From Arhodomonas aquaeolei DSM 8974 (GTDB lineage: Bacteria; Pseudomonadota; Gammaproteobacteria; Nitrococcales; Nitrococcaceae): a DNA stretch of 64,000 nucleotides. The position numbers and the translations under genes are program-made. Of this stretch, positions 52,529 through 61,756 are shown piece by piece. The stretch covers positions 1 through 64,000 of the forward strand of contig NZ_KB894806.1 in assembly GCF_000374645.1 (NCBI RefSeq), in the 5' to 3' direction. Below the pieces are notes generated by a model that did no database searches, was not told where the DNA came from, and saw nothing but the letters and a program-made list of their open reading frames with translations. The number at the start of each line of letters is the position of its first letter. Position 1 is the first letter of the stretch.

Positions 52529-53352
52529 CGGTACTCGCGGAGGTCCTGCGTCGGGACCGGGTGTTCGACTTCGTCCTGCCCGAGCCGGACTTCGCCGGCG
52601 GGCTGGACACCCGCCACGGCCCGATCCTTTACGTCGAGGACGTGACCGTGGCCTTCGATGGCTTCCGCGCCCTCGACCGGCTCAGCCTGTACGTCGACGA
52701 CGGCGAGCTGCGCTGCATCATCGGGCCGAACGGCGCCGGCAAGACCACCATGATGGACGTGCTCACCGGGCGCACGCGCCCGGACAGCGGCAGCGTGTGG
52801 TTCGGCAGCCGTATCGACCTGCGTCGGGCCTCGGAGACGGCCATCGCCCGCGGCGGTATAGGCCGCAAGTTCCAGACCCCGACGGTGTTCGAGCACCACA
52901 GCGTGATGGAGAACCTGGAGCTGGCGATGGCCGCGGACAAGCGCGTGTGGCCGACGCTGTTCGCGCACATGGACAGCGCCGACCGCGACCGGCTCGCCGA
53001 GGTGCTCGCGCTCATCGGCCTGGCCTCGCTGGAGCGCCAGCCCGCCGGCGCGCTCTCCCACGGCCAGAAGCAGTGGCTGGAGATCGGCATGCTGCTGATG
53101 CAGAACCCGCGGGTGCTGCTCGTCGACGAGCCGGTGGCGGGCATGACCCATCAGGAGATGGAGCAGACCGGCGAGCTGCTCCAGCGCCTCGCGGGCCGGC
53201 ACTCGGTGATTGTCGTCGAGCACGACATGGCCTTCGTGCGCTCCATCGCCCGGCAGGTGACGGTGCTCCACCAGGGCAGCGTGCTCGCCGAGGGCACGAT
53301 GGACGAGGTCCAGAACGACCCGCGGGTGGTCGAGGTGTATCTCGGTGAATAG
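52525..53352 (+). CDS. urtD: Urea ABC transporter ATPase UrtD
   Basis: The 275-residue ATPase has Walker A GPNGAGKTTMMD, Q-loop GRKFQTPTVFEHHSVMENLELA, signature LSHGQKQWLEIGMLL, Walker B VLLVDEPVAGMT and the switch His in VVEHDMAFV. The signature LSHGQ is the usual UrtD variant. It has a roughly 30-residue N-terminal extension before the ATPase fold. Confidence 0.95.
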   Translation: MTVLAEVLRRDRVFDFVLPEPDFAGGLDTRHGPILYVEDVTVAFDGFRALDRLSLYVDDGELRCIIGPNGAGKTTMMDVLTGRTRPDSGSVWFGSRIDLRRASETAIARGGIGRKFQTPTVFEHHSVMENLELAMAADKRVWPTLFAHMDSADRDRLAEVLALIGLASLERQPAGALSHGQKQWLEIGMLLMQNPRVLLVDEPVAGMTHQEMEQTGELLQRLAGRHSVIVVEHDMAFVRSIARQVTVLHQGSVLAEGTMDEVQNDPRVVEVYLGE

Positions 53353-53559
53353 TCGGACGCGTATCAGTCGCGGATCGTGGCGGGATGGGCCCGGCCGGGG
53401 AGGCCGATCCCGGACGCGCCATGAATCCTTCCGGGGACGCTCGGCCGCGGCCCTCCATGGCTGTAGACGGTCTGCGACCGGTCTGCCCGAGCGATCCGGC
53501 CCCCCGCGGTGGCACCGGCCGCGCCTTATCAATCAGACAGGGGAGGAGCGGACAGCCCT

Positions 53560-54249
53560 ATGCTCTCGGTGATCGGCCTCAACCAGTACTACGGCCAGAG
53601 CCACATCCTCCGCGACATCGACCTGGAGGTCCCGGCCTGCGGCTGCACCTGCCTGATGGGGCGCAACGGCGTCGGCAAGACCACCGTGCTGAAGACCCTC
53701 ATGGGCCTGGTGCCCGCCGCCTCGGGCACGATCACCCTGGAGGGCGAGTCCATCGAGCGCCGCTCCACCGAGGCCCGCGCCCGCGCGGGTATCGGCTACG
53801 TGCCCCAGGGCCGGGAGATCTTCCCGCGGCTGTCGGTGGAGGAGAACCTGCGCATCGCGCGCGCCGCCGTGGGGCGGCGGGACATCCCCGAGCGGGTGCA
53901 CGAGCTCTTCCCGGTGCTCCACGAGATGCGCCACCGCCGCGGTGGCGACCTCTCCGGCGGCCAGCAGCAGCAGCTCGCCATCGGCCGGGCGCTGTGCCTG
54001 GAGCCGCGGCTGCTGATCCTCGACGAGCCCACCGAGGGCATCCAGCCCAACGTGGTGCGCGAGATCGGCGACGTCATCCGCCACCTCAACCGCGAGGGCG
54101 GGCTCACCGTGCTGCTGGTCGAGCAGAAGCTGCCCTTCGCCCGCCGCGTCGCGGACCACTTCGTGATCCTCGACCGCGGCGAGCGTGTCGCCGCCGGGGC
54201 CATGGACGAGCTCGACGACGATCTCGTGCGCGAGTACCTGACCGTCTAG
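53560..54249 (+). CDS. urtE: Urea ABC transporter ATPase UrtE
   Basis: The 229-residue LivF-type ATPase has Walker A GRNGVGKTTVLK, signature LSGGQQQQLAIGRAL and Walker B LLILDEPTEGIQPNVV. A 207-bp gap separates it from urtD, longer than elsewhere in the operon, but GGGGAGGAG precedes the ATG and orientation is kept. In the gap I see no gene. Confidence 0.95.
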   Translation: MLSVIGLNQYYGQSHILRDIDLEVPACGCTCLMGRNGVGKTTVLKTLMGLVPAASGTITLEGESIERRSTEARARAGIGYVPQGREIFPRLSVEENLRIARAAVGRRDIPERVHELFPVLHEMRHRRGGDLSGGQQQQLAIGRALCLEPRLLILDEPTEGIQPNVVREIGDVIRHLNREGGLTVLLVEQKLPFARRVADHFVILDRGERVAAGAMDELDDDLVREYLTV

Positions 54250-54264
54250 CGCCCGGACCGGCGG

Positions 54265-55026
54265 CTACAGCCGCAGGCCGCCGTCGACCTCCAGCACCCG
54301 GCCGTTGAAGTAGTCGTTCTCCAGCACGTAGACCACCGAGTGGGCGATCTCCTCGGGCCGGGCGAGGCGGCCCAGGGGGACCTGGGCGCGAATGCGGTCC
54401 AGGGCCTTCTCGGGCATCTGGGCGACCATCGGCGTCTCCGTGAAGCCGGGGGCGATCGCCGCGGCGCGGATGCCGTGGCGCGCCAGCTCCTTGGCCCAGG
54501 TGACCGTCATCGAGGCGATGCCGGCCTTGGCCGCGGAGTAGTTCGTCTGCCCGAAGTTGCCGGCCCGGGAGATGCTCGAGATGCTGGCGATCACGCCGCC
54601 GCTGCCGAGGCCGATCATCTGCTCTGCCGCCTCGCGGGTGCAGAGGAAGACGCCGCGGAGGTCCACGCCGATGACCGCGTTCCAGTCCTCCAGGCTCATC
54701 TTCTTCTCGACCCGGCCCTCGCGGGCCTTCACCAGCAGGCCGTCGCGGGTGATGCCGGCGTTGTTGATCAGTGCGTCCAGGGCGCCGAAGTCCCGGGCGA
54801 TGGCCGCGAAGCGCTCCTCGACCGCGGCCTCGTCGGAGACATCCAGGTGATAGACGCGGGCCTCGGCGCCGGCCGCTTCGCACAGGCGCAGGGTCTCCGC
54901 CAGGCCTTCGTCGTTGACGTCCGCCAGCGCCAGTCGCGCGCCGCGGTCCGCCAGCGTCTGTGCCGTCGTCCGGCCCAGGCCGCGGCCCGCGCCGGTGATC
55001 ACCACCGTCCTGCCTTTGATCTCCAT
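54265..55026 (-). CDS. SDR-family 3-oxoacyl-ACP/acetoacetyl-CoA reductase (FabG/PhaB type)
   Basis: The 253-residue reductase has cofactor motif TGAGRGLGR (11-19), NNAG (88-91) and catalytic Ser150/151, Tyr163 and Lys167 (YSAAK). The C-terminus VLENDYFNGRVLEVDGGLRL is typical of FabG. With acetate kinase and a MaoC-Pta fusion beside it, a role in acyl-CoA or polyhydroxyalkanoate metabolism is more likely than bulk fatty-acid synthesis, but this is inference. It is convergent with urtE and 43 bp downstream of ackA. Confidence 0.88.
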   Translation of the reverse strand: MEIKGRTVVITGAGRGLGRTTAQTLADRGARLALADVNDEGLAETLRLCEAAGAEARVYHLDVSDEAAVEERFAAIARDFGALDALINNAGITRDGLLVKAREGRVEKKMSLEDWNAVIGVDLRGVFLCTREAAEQMIGLGSGGVIASISSISRAGNFGQTNYSAAKAGIASMTVTWAKELARHGIRAAAIAPGFTETPMVAQMPEKALDRIRAQVPLGRLARPEEIAHSVVYVLENDYFNGRVLEVDGGLRL

Positions 55027-55069
55027 GGGTGAGTACTCCTGTGGCTCCGTTGGTGAAAGGCCGCACGCC

Positions 55070-56263
55070 TCAGGCGTGACGGCGCAGCAGTGCGAGCGTG
55101 TGTTCGGCGATCATGCGCTCCTCGTCGGTGGGGATGACCCACAGCGCCGGGGTGCTGTCCGCGGTGCTGATGCATGGTCCGCCGCGGGTGTTGGCGTCGT
55201 GGTCGAGGCGCGCGCCGAGCCATTCCAGGCCGGCGCTGACGCGCTCGCGGATGGCGGCGGCGTGCTCGCCGATGCCGGCGGTGAACACCACGGCGTCGAG
55301 TCCGCCGAGGGCGGCGGCGAGCGAGCCGATCTCGCGCACCGTGCGGTAGACGAACAGCGCCACGGCCTCGGCGGCGGCGGGCGCATCGCTGTCGAGCAGC
55401 GCGTGCATGTCGTCGCTGATGCCGGAGACGCCGTAGAGGCCGCTGTGGCGGTAGAGCAGGTCCTCGATCGCGTCCGCCGACAGGCCCTCGCTGCGCATCA
55501 GGTGGAGGACGACCCCGGGGTCCAGGGCGCCGCAGCGCCGGCCCATGGGCAGGCCGTCGAGGGCGGTGAAGCCCATGGTGGTGGCCACGCTGCGCCCCTC
55601 CGAGAGGGCGCACAGGCTGGCGCCGTGGCCGAGGTGGGCGACCACCGCGCGCCCGCGGGCCGCCGCCGGGTCGTAGGCTGGCAGCGCGCCGGCGATGTAC
55701 TCGTAGGACAGACCGTGGAAGCCGTAGCGCAGCACTCCCTGATCGCGGTAGCGCCGCGGCAGGGCGAACCACTGGGCCACCGGGGGCTGGCTGCGGTGGA
55801 AGGCGGTGTCGAAGCACGCCACCTGGGGCATGTCCGGGTGCGAGGCACGGAGCTGGCGTACCGGCTCCAGGTTGTGGGGCTGGTGCAGCGGGGCCAGGGG
55901 TTCCAGCGAGGTGAGGTAGTCGAGCTCGGCGTCGTCCACCCGCACCGGGGCATGGTGCCGCGGGCCGCCGTGGACCACCCGGTGGCCGACGGCGCGGACG
56001 CTGCGCCCGCTGCCCACGTAGTCGTCGAGCCAGCCCACCAGCCCGGCGATGAGCGAACCCTCGTCGCCGTCGGCGGGCAGGGCCGGGGCATCGACCGCGG
56101 CGCCCCCGGCGTCCTCGGCGGTGAATTGCGGGGCGTCGCCGATGCCCGCCAGCTCGCCGTGCAGCGCCCGGCTGAGGGCGTCGCCGGCGTCCACGTGGTA
56201 GAGCGCGAACTTTACGCTGGAGGAGCCGGCGTTGAGGACGAGGACGGCGTCTCCCTCACCCAT
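55070..56263 (-). CDS. ackA: Acetate kinase
   Basis: The 397-residue kinase starts with LVLNAGSSSVKFAL and has HRVVHGG, VACFDTAFH, RYGFHGLSYEYI, VVAHLGHGASLCA, GFTALDGLPMG and FTAGIGEHA, all acetokinase-family motifs. It makes ATP and acetate from acetyl phosphate. It overlaps the MaoC-Pta gene by 8 bp, so the two are co-translated. A butyrate-type specificity cannot be excluded, but the sequence pattern fits AckA. Confidence 0.94.
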   Translation of the reverse strand: MGEGDAVLVLNAGSSSVKFALYHVDAGDALSRALHGELAGIGDAPQFTAEDAGGAAVDAPALPADGDEGSLIAGLVGWLDDYVGSGRSVRAVGHRVVHGGPRHHAPVRVDDAELDYLTSLEPLAPLHQPHNLEPVRQLRASHPDMPQVACFDTAFHRSQPPVAQWFALPRRYRDQGVLRYGFHGLSYEYIAGALPAYDPAAARGRAVVAHLGHGASLCALSEGRSVATTMGFTALDGLPMGRRCGALDPGVVLHLMRSEGLSADAIEDLLYRHSGLYGVSGISDDMHALLDSDAPAAAEAVALFVYRTVREIGSLAAALGGLDAVVFTAGIGEHAAAIRERVSAGLEWLGARLDHDANTRGGPCISTADSTPALWVIPTDEERMIAEHTLALLRRHA

Positions 56264-57692
56264 GGCCGTTGCCCCCGCCGGCGGCGTGCATCAGTGCTGC
56301 TGTGGCGCAGGAGGCCATGCGTGCGAGCTCGTCGTCCGCCCGGCTGGTGAGCGCGATGGGCACCTGCGCGCCGAGCACCACCCCGGCGGCGGCGGCGTGG
56401 GAGATGTACTCGAGCTGCTTGGCAAGCATGTTGCCGGCCTCCAGGTCCGGGGTGAGGAGGATGTCCGCGTGGCCGGCGACCGGCGAGCGGATGCCCTTGG
56501 TCCGCGCGGCGTTGACGTCGACGGCGTTGTCGAAGGCGAGCGGGCCGTCGAGCACCGCACCGGTGATCTGGCCGCGGTCCGCCATCTTGCAGAGCACGCT
56601 GGCGTCGACGGTGCACGGCATCGCCGGGTTCACCGTCTCCACAGCGCAGAGGATCGCCACCTTCGGTGCCTCGGTGCCCAGGGCGTGGGCGAGGTCGACG
56701 GCGTTCTGCACGATGTCGACCTTGTCCGTGAGCGAGGGGGCGATATTGATCGCGGCGTCGGTGATCAGCAGCGGGCGGTCGTAGCCGGGGATGTCCATGA
56801 CGAAGACGTGGCTGAGCCGCCGTCGCGTGCGCAGGCCGGTGTCCGTGTCCACCACCGCGCCCATGAGCTCGTCGGTGTGGAGCATGCCCTTCATGAGCGC
56901 GTCCGCCTCGCCGGTGTGGACCAGTTCCACCGCGCGGTTGGCGGACTCGCGGCCGTCGCCGGCGGGGACGATGCGGTAGTCGTCGATGGCGAGCCCGGCG
57001 CGCCCGGCGGCGGCGCGGATATCCGCCTCGGGGCCGACCAGCACCGGGACGATCAGGCCGGCCTCGGCGGCGCGTACGGCGCCGAGCAGCGACGCGTCGT
57101 CCACCGGGTGGACCACCGCCATGTGCAGCGGGGGCAACGCCCGCGCCGACTCGATCAGCCGCCGCAGGCGGTCGCCGTGGTCGAGGACCTCCACGTCCGG
57201 CAGCGCGGTGCGCTCGCGCCGGACCTCCTCCTGCGGCGGCAGGACCTCGGCGGTGCTGCTCACCAGCACGTTGCCGTCCCCGTCCAGGCACAGGCACTCC
57301 ATGACCACGCGGCCGCTGTCGGCGTGCTTCTCGGCGACGCGCACGGTGACGGTCACCGTGGTGCCCAGGGCGATGGGGCGGACGAAGTCGAAGGTCTGAC
57401 GGGCGTAGATGGTGCCCGGCCCCGGGAGGTGGGTGCCGAGGACGTTGGAGATCAGCGCGCCGGCCCACATGCCATGGCCGATCAGGGTGTGGAAGACGTG
57501 CTCCTGGGCGAAGCGGCGGTCCACGTTGAGCGGGTTCACGTCCCCCGAGATGGCGGCGAATGCCGCGATGTCGCGTTCGGTGAGCTGGCGTACCAGGCTC
57601 GCGGTCTGGTCGACCTTCAGCTCCTCGAAGGTGTACCCCCTCAGCAGGCCGTCGTCGTCCGTTGTCGTGGTCTCGTCACCGCAATGGCTCAT
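56256..57692 (-). CDS. MaoC-like hydratase / phosphate acyltransferase fusion
   Basis: The 478-residue protein joins an N-terminal MaoC (R-specific enoyl-CoA hydratase) domain (about 15-150, with DIAAFAAISGDVNPLNVD and FHTLIGHGMWAGALIS) to a C-terminal phosphate acetyl/butyryltransferase domain (about 180-470, with LITDAAINIAPSL and GPLAFDNAVD). The hydratase His and Asp residues of the MaoC motif are present. The fusion is known in proteobacteria. Together with AckA it can convert an acyl-CoA to acid plus ATP. Confidence 0.92.
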   Translation of the reverse strand: MSHCGDETTTTDDDGLLRGYTFEELKVDQTASLVRQLTERDIAAFAAISGDVNPLNVDRRFAQEHVFHTLIGHGMWAGALISNVLGTHLPGPGTIYARQTFDFVRPIALGTTVTVTVRVAEKHADSGRVVMECLCLDGDGNVLVSSTAEVLPPQEEVRRERTALPDVEVLDHGDRLRRLIESARALPPLHMAVVHPVDDASLLGAVRAAEAGLIVPVLVGPEADIRAAAGRAGLAIDDYRIVPAGDGRESANRAVELVHTGEADALMKGMLHTDELMGAVVDTDTGLRTRRRLSHVFVMDIPGYDRPLLITDAAINIAPSLTDKVDIVQNAVDLAHALGTEAPKVAILCAVETVNPAMPCTVDASVLCKMADRGQITGAVLDGPLAFDNAVDVNAARTKGIRSPVAGHADILLTPDLEAGNMLAKQLEYISHAAAAGVVLGAQVPIALTSRADDELARMASCATAALMHAAGGGNGHG

Positions 57693-57746
57693 TGCCGTTC
57701 ACCCCGCAGCGTGGGTTGCCGGCGCGCCCGGGGGCGCCGCCGGGGC

Positions 57747-60224
57747 TCAGTGGCCGTGCATGCTCGACTCGAACCGCCGCAGGTGGCGGTTCTGGTAGCC
57801 CGCGCCGTAGCGCATCAGCCGCCCGAGCAGGACCTTGGCCGTGTCGTTGACCAGGAACTCCGCGAACGAGAAGGCCCACACCAGCACCACCAGGCGCCAG
57901 TCCAGCGGCGTGATGAACCAGCCGAACAGCGCCGCCAGCGTGCCCAGGACCTGGGTCGCCTCGAGGGTCACGAACAGCTGCCAGCTCGGCCACGGGCGCT
58001 GCCAGAACGGCCCGTCCGAGCGGGTGATGAACAGTGTCATGTGCCCGGCGACCAGCAGCTTGAGGAAGATCAGCGTCTGCAGCGTGTCGCCGTCCAGCCC
58101 CAGCGGGTGGCGCCCGAGCCAGTAGAGGATGAAGGTCGCGATCACCCCGAGGGCGCCGATCAGCGACGCCTCGCAGAGCGTGCGGGTCATGTCCCAGCGC
58201 CTCGGGTGATCGGCCACCGGGGCGTTGTCGTAGGCGATCATCATGATGGGCACGTCGTTGAGCAGGGCGAGCAGCACGATCATGATCGCGGTCACGGGGT
58301 AGACGTCGAAGACGACGATGCTCAGGGCGATGAACAGCAGCACCCGGATGGTCTCGGCGATGCGGAAGGTGGCGTAGCTGTTCATCCGCCGGAAGATGCG
58401 CCGGGCCTCCTCCACCGCGGTGGCGATTACCGACAGACCGGCCTCGGTGAGGACCAGATCCGCGGCGGCGCGGGCGGCATCGGTGGCGCCGCTGACCGCG
58501 ATGCCCACGTCCGCGCGGCGCAGCGCGGGGGCGTCGTTCACGCCGTCGCCGGTCATGCCGACGATGTGGTCGGCGGACTGCAGCGAGGAGACGATGGCGT
58601 GCTTGTGCTCCGGCAGCACCTGGGCGAAGCCGTCGGTGGCCTCGATCTGCTCGTTGTCGGGGGTGCGGCCGTCGGCGAAGCGCTCCTGCGCGGAGACGAT
58701 GCGCTTGCCGAGTCCGAGGCGCGTGGCGATCTGCCGGGCGATGGCGAGGTGATCGCCGGTGAGCATGCGCACCCGGATGCCCATGTCGTGGAGGCGCCCG
58801 ATCACCGCGCCGGAGTCCTCCCGCGGCGGGTCGTAGAGGGGGATCAGGCCGAGGAACGTCCACGCCCCGCCGTCGTTGCGCGCCACGCCGAGGGTGCGGT
58901 AGCCGTCGGCGGCGAAGCGGTCGGTGGCCTCGCTCACCTGCCGTGCGAGGTCATCGTCCACATCGCACATGCCGAGCACCACCTGCGGGGCGCCCTTGGC
59001 GAAGCGGACGCGCTCGCCGTCGCGCTCGGCGGTGGCCTCGCTGTGTTTGCTCACCGGGTCGAACGGCACGAAACCGGTGACCCGGTAGGCGTCCAGGGCG
59101 GAGGCGTCGGAGAGGGCGGCGAGGATGGCGGTGTCGATGGCGTCCGGTTCCTCGCTCTCGTCGCGCTCGGCGGTCAGTGCCGCGGCGAGCAGCACCGCGG
59201 CCTCGTCGGCGTCCCCGAACGGGGCGATCTCGCCGACGGTGAGCTGGTTGCAGGTGAGCGTGCCGGTCTTGTCGGCGCACAGCACGTCCATGCCGGCCAT
59301 CTCCTCGATGGCCACCAGCCGCGAGACGATGGCTTTCATCCGCGCCAGGCGCTCGGCGCCGATGGCCATGGTCACCGACAGCACCGCCGGCAGGGCGACC
59401 GGGATGGCGGCGACGGTGAGGATGAGCACGAAGCGGATGGTCTCCAGCGCCGGGGCGTGGCGGAACAGCGAGACCACCACGATCAGCGCGACCAGTCCCA
59501 GCGTGCCGAAGATCAGGAAGTTGCCGATGCGCAGCACCGCGCGCTGGAAGTGGGAGCGCCCGCTGCCGGCCTGGACCAGCTGGGCGGTGCGGCCGAAATA
59601 GGTGTCCATGCCGGTGGCCGTCACGACGCCGGTCATCTCACCCTGCTTGGCGGAGGAGCCGGAGTAGGCGGTGTCGCCGGCCTGCTTGTCCACCGGCAGG
59701 GACTCGCCGGTGAGCGCCGACTCGTCCACGCTCAGGTACTCACCCCGGCACAGACGCAGGTCGGCGGGGATGACGTTGCCCATGCGCACCGCGATGACGT
59801 CGCCGGGCACCAGCGTTCGCGCCGGCACCGTGCGCCACTGACCGTCGCGCAGGACGTGGGCGTTGAGCGCCAGGCGTTCGCGGAGCCTGTCGATGGCGGA
59901 GTCCGCCTTGTGCTCCTGCCAGAAGCCCACGCCGGCGTTGACCACGAGCATGGTGAGGATCACGGCGAGGTCGGCCCAGTGGCCCACCGCGGCGGAGAGG
60001 ATGGCCGCCGCCTCGATCATCCAGGGGATCGGGCCCCAGAGGTAGGAAAGCAGCTGGCCGAGGACGCTGTGGCCGTTCTCGGCAAGGGTGTTTTCGCCGT
60101 AGCGCGCGAGCCGCTCCTGCGCCTCGGCCTCGGTGAGGCCCCGGTCCAGGTCGGTTTCCGGGGGTGCCTCCGCCGCGGTCTCGGCGGCCGGGCGGCCGGT
60201 ATCGGAAGGGTCTTCACGGGACAC
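57747..60224 (-). CDS. P3A-type plasma-membrane proton-efflux ATPase
   Basis: The 825-residue P-type ATPase has actuator motif LTGESLPVDK, phosphorylation motif CADKTGTLTCNQ (Asp near residue 316) and hinge GDGVNDAPALRRADVGIAV. Helix M1-M2 has the GPIPWMIE signature of proton pumps. No Cu- or Ca-type transmembrane ligand motif (CPC or PEGL) is seen. It pumps protons out and could help in pH or salt stress. GTG start with AGGGAGG upstream. The N-terminal 35 residues are disordered and acidic. Confidence 0.93.
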   Translation of the reverse strand: MSREDPSDTGRPAAETAAEAPPETDLDRGLTEAEAQERLARYGENTLAENGHSVLGQLLSYLWGPIPWMIEAAAILSAAVGHWADLAVILTMLVVNAGVGFWQEHKADSAIDRLRERLALNAHVLRDGQWRTVPARTLVPGDVIAVRMGNVIPADLRLCRGEYLSVDESALTGESLPVDKQAGDTAYSGSSAKQGEMTGVVTATGMDTYFGRTAQLVQAGSGRSHFQRAVLRIGNFLIFGTLGLVALIVVVSLFRHAPALETIRFVLILTVAAIPVALPAVLSVTMAIGAERLARMKAIVSRLVAIEEMAGMDVLCADKTGTLTCNQLTVGEIAPFGDADEAAVLLAAALTAERDESEEPDAIDTAILAALSDASALDAYRVTGFVPFDPVSKHSEATAERDGERVRFAKGAPQVVLGMCDVDDDLARQVSEATDRFAADGYRTLGVARNDGGAWTFLGLIPLYDPPREDSGAVIGRLHDMGIRVRMLTGDHLAIARQIATRLGLGKRIVSAQERFADGRTPDNEQIEATDGFAQVLPEHKHAIVSSLQSADHIVGMTGDGVNDAPALRRADVGIAVSGATDAARAAADLVLTEAGLSVIATAVEEARRIFRRMNSYATFRIAETIRVLLFIALSIVVFDVYPVTAIMIVLLALLNDVPIMMIAYDNAPVADHPRRWDMTRTLCEASLIGALGVIATFILYWLGRHPLGLDGDTLQTLIFLKLLVAGHMTLFITRSDGPFWQRPWPSWQLFVTLEATQVLGTLAALFGWFITPLDWRLVVLVWAFSFAEFLVNDTAKVLLGRLMRYGAGYQNRHLRRFESSMHGH

Positions 60225-60367
60225 TGTCGCCTCCCTGGCAGCACGCCGCGTCGCGGGGCCACCGGGCCCCGGCGGGGAACGGCCTCGCGGTCTTCCCTGT
60301 GCTGCGCTGCAATATAAGCTATGCCCGTGTGGCCTGCTCCGTCAATGCCCGGCGCGGGGGTGAAAGC

Positions 60368-60398
60368 TTTACCTTGTAGTCACTATAAGGATTACCGT
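60368..60398 (+). promoter_or_regulatory. MerR-type metal-responsive promoter of the short CDF gene
   Basis: TTTACC (60368-60373) and TACCGT (60393-60398) are separated by 19 nt, the overlong spacing typical of MerR-family promoters. The spacer holds the dyad CCTTGTAGT-c-ACTATAAGG (60372-60390), which resembles ZntR/CadR/PbrR sites. No merR-like gene is in the window. Confidence 0.7.
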
Positions 60399-60431
60399 AC
60401 CGGTCAGGATCGATGACGAGTGAGGTGTGCG

Positions 60432-61055
60432 ATGGCCGGTTGCTGTCACGACGACGACTGCGCGGCAAGCGCCCTGGCGGAGCGTCAGGCGCGCATGCTC
60501 TGGGTCGTTCTGGCGATCAACGCGGTGATGTTCGTGGTGGAGTTCGGCGCCGGCTGGGTCGCCGGATCCACCGCGCTGCTCGGCGATTCGCTGGACATGC
60601 TCGGGGACGCGCTGGTGTACGGCTTCAGCCTCGTGGCCGTGGCCCGCGGGGCACGCTGGAAGGCCGCGTCGGCGGGGCTGAAGGGCGGAATCATGGCGGC
60701 CTTCGGGATCGCCGTGCTGCTGGAGGCCGGTGCCAAGGCCCTGTGGGGCGTTGCGCCGGCCTCCGGGCTGATGGCCGGTATCGGCGTGCTGGTGCTGCTC
60801 GCCAACGCCGCCTGCCTGGTGGTGCTGACCCGCCATCGCGGCGATGACGTGAACATGAGCTCGGCGTGGGTGTGCTCACGCAACGACATCGTCGCCAACG
60901 TCGGCGTGCTCGTCGCCGCCGGCGCGGTGGCGCTCACCGCCAGCCCGTGGCCCGACATCCTGGTGGGCACGGCGGTCGCGCTGCTGTTCCTGCGCTCGGC
61001 GGTGCGGGTGCTCGGCGACGCACGGCGATCCTGGGACGCGGCGCCCGCCGGCTGA
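60432..61055 (+). CDS. Short CDF-like cation transporter
   Basis: The 207-residue protein begins with a Cys/His-rich metal motif (CCHDDDC, residues 4-10), followed by six hydrophobic helices. The metal-site Asp pair is in LLGDSLDMLGDAL (helix II) and CSRNDIVANVGV (helix V, with Asn-Asp in place of His-Asp). There is no C-terminal cytoplasmic domain, so it is shorter than canonical CDF proteins. It probably exports a divalent metal. It sits directly behind the MerR-type promoter; GAGGTG is a modest ribosome binding site. Confidence 0.85.
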   Translation: MAGCCHDDDCAASALAERQARMLWVVLAINAVMFVVEFGAGWVAGSTALLGDSLDMLGDALVYGFSLVAVARGARWKAASAGLKGGIMAAFGIAVLLEAGAKALWGVAPASGLMAGIGVLVLLANAACLVVLTRHRGDDVNMSSAWVCSRNDIVANVGVLVAAGAVALTASPWPDILVGTAVALLFLRSAVRVLGDARRSWDAAPAG

Positions 61056-61066
61056 GGCCCGGGAGC

Positions 61067-61744
61067 GTGTCCCGCCTGTCCGCGGACGGCGCCTTTGCCC
61101 GGCAGGTCTACACCCGTATCGCCGGGTACTACGACCCGCTGCTGTGGCTGTTCGTGCCCATGGGGGTGCGGCTCGGGCGTTACCGGGCCGCGCTGGTGGA
61201 CGGCCTGGCCCTGGCTCCGGGGGACACGGTGGTCGACCTCGGCTGCGGTACCGGGCGTAACCTGCCCCGGCTCGCCCGGGCCGTGGGCCCGGCGGGGCGG
61301 ATCATCGGCGTGGACGTCAGCGCCGGCATGCTCGAGCGGGCCCGCAGGCGTGCCGACGCTCTCGGACTCGACAATGTCTCGCTGGTGCAGGCGGATTTCC
61401 TGCAGTGGGCGGGGCCGGGGCGGTCCGTGGACGCGGTGTGCGCGGCCCTGACCCTGGGCATGAGCGGTGATTACCCGGTGGTGATCGACCGTGCTGCCGG
61501 ATGGCTTCGGCCGGGCGGCCGGTTCGGGGCGCTGGAGATGCAGGCCCCGGAGGGCTGGCCGGCCTGGCTGGTCCGCGCCGGGGTCGCGCTCAACCGTGTC
61601 TTCGGTGTGCGTCCGGAGCAGATCACCCGACGGGTGGACCAGGCGCTGCTCGCCCGTCTCACGCCGGTTTACCACCGCTACTACTACGGTGGGGTGTTCA
61701 CCCTGGCCGTGGGATGTGTGGACGAGAGGACGCTGCCGTCATAG
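61067..61744 (+). CDS. Class I SAM-dependent methyltransferase (UbiE-like)
   Basis: The 225-residue methyltransferase has SAM motif VVDLGCGTGRNLPRLA (residues 46-61), the acidic VDVSAGML loop, LVQADFLQW and LRPGGRFGALEM. Its N-terminus YTRIAGYYDPLLW is UbiE-like, but ubiE itself is at 6438. The substrate is unknown; it lies 11 bp behind a metal exporter under a MerR-type promoter, which suggests a role in metal or metalloid stress. GTG start, preceded by GGGAG. Confidence 0.88.
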   Translation: MSRLSADGAFARQVYTRIAGYYDPLLWLFVPMGVRLGRYRAALVDGLALAPGDTVVDLGCGTGRNLPRLARAVGPAGRIIGVDVSAGMLERARRRADALGLDNVSLVQADFLQWAGPGRSVDAVCAALTLGMSGDYPVVIDRAAGWLRPGGRFGALEMQAPEGWPAWLVRAGVALNRVFGVRPEQITRRVDQALLARLTPVYHRYYYGGVFTLAVGCVDERTLPS

Positions 61745-61756
61745 GCTTGCGGACCC

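Noticed and set aside
56232-60317. A 1361-codon open frame on the plus strand opposite the ack/pta/H+-ATPase genes
   Set aside because: It is the antisense shadow of real GC-rich genes; the translation is rich in H, V, G, D and R with no domain, and it crosses three gene boundaries.
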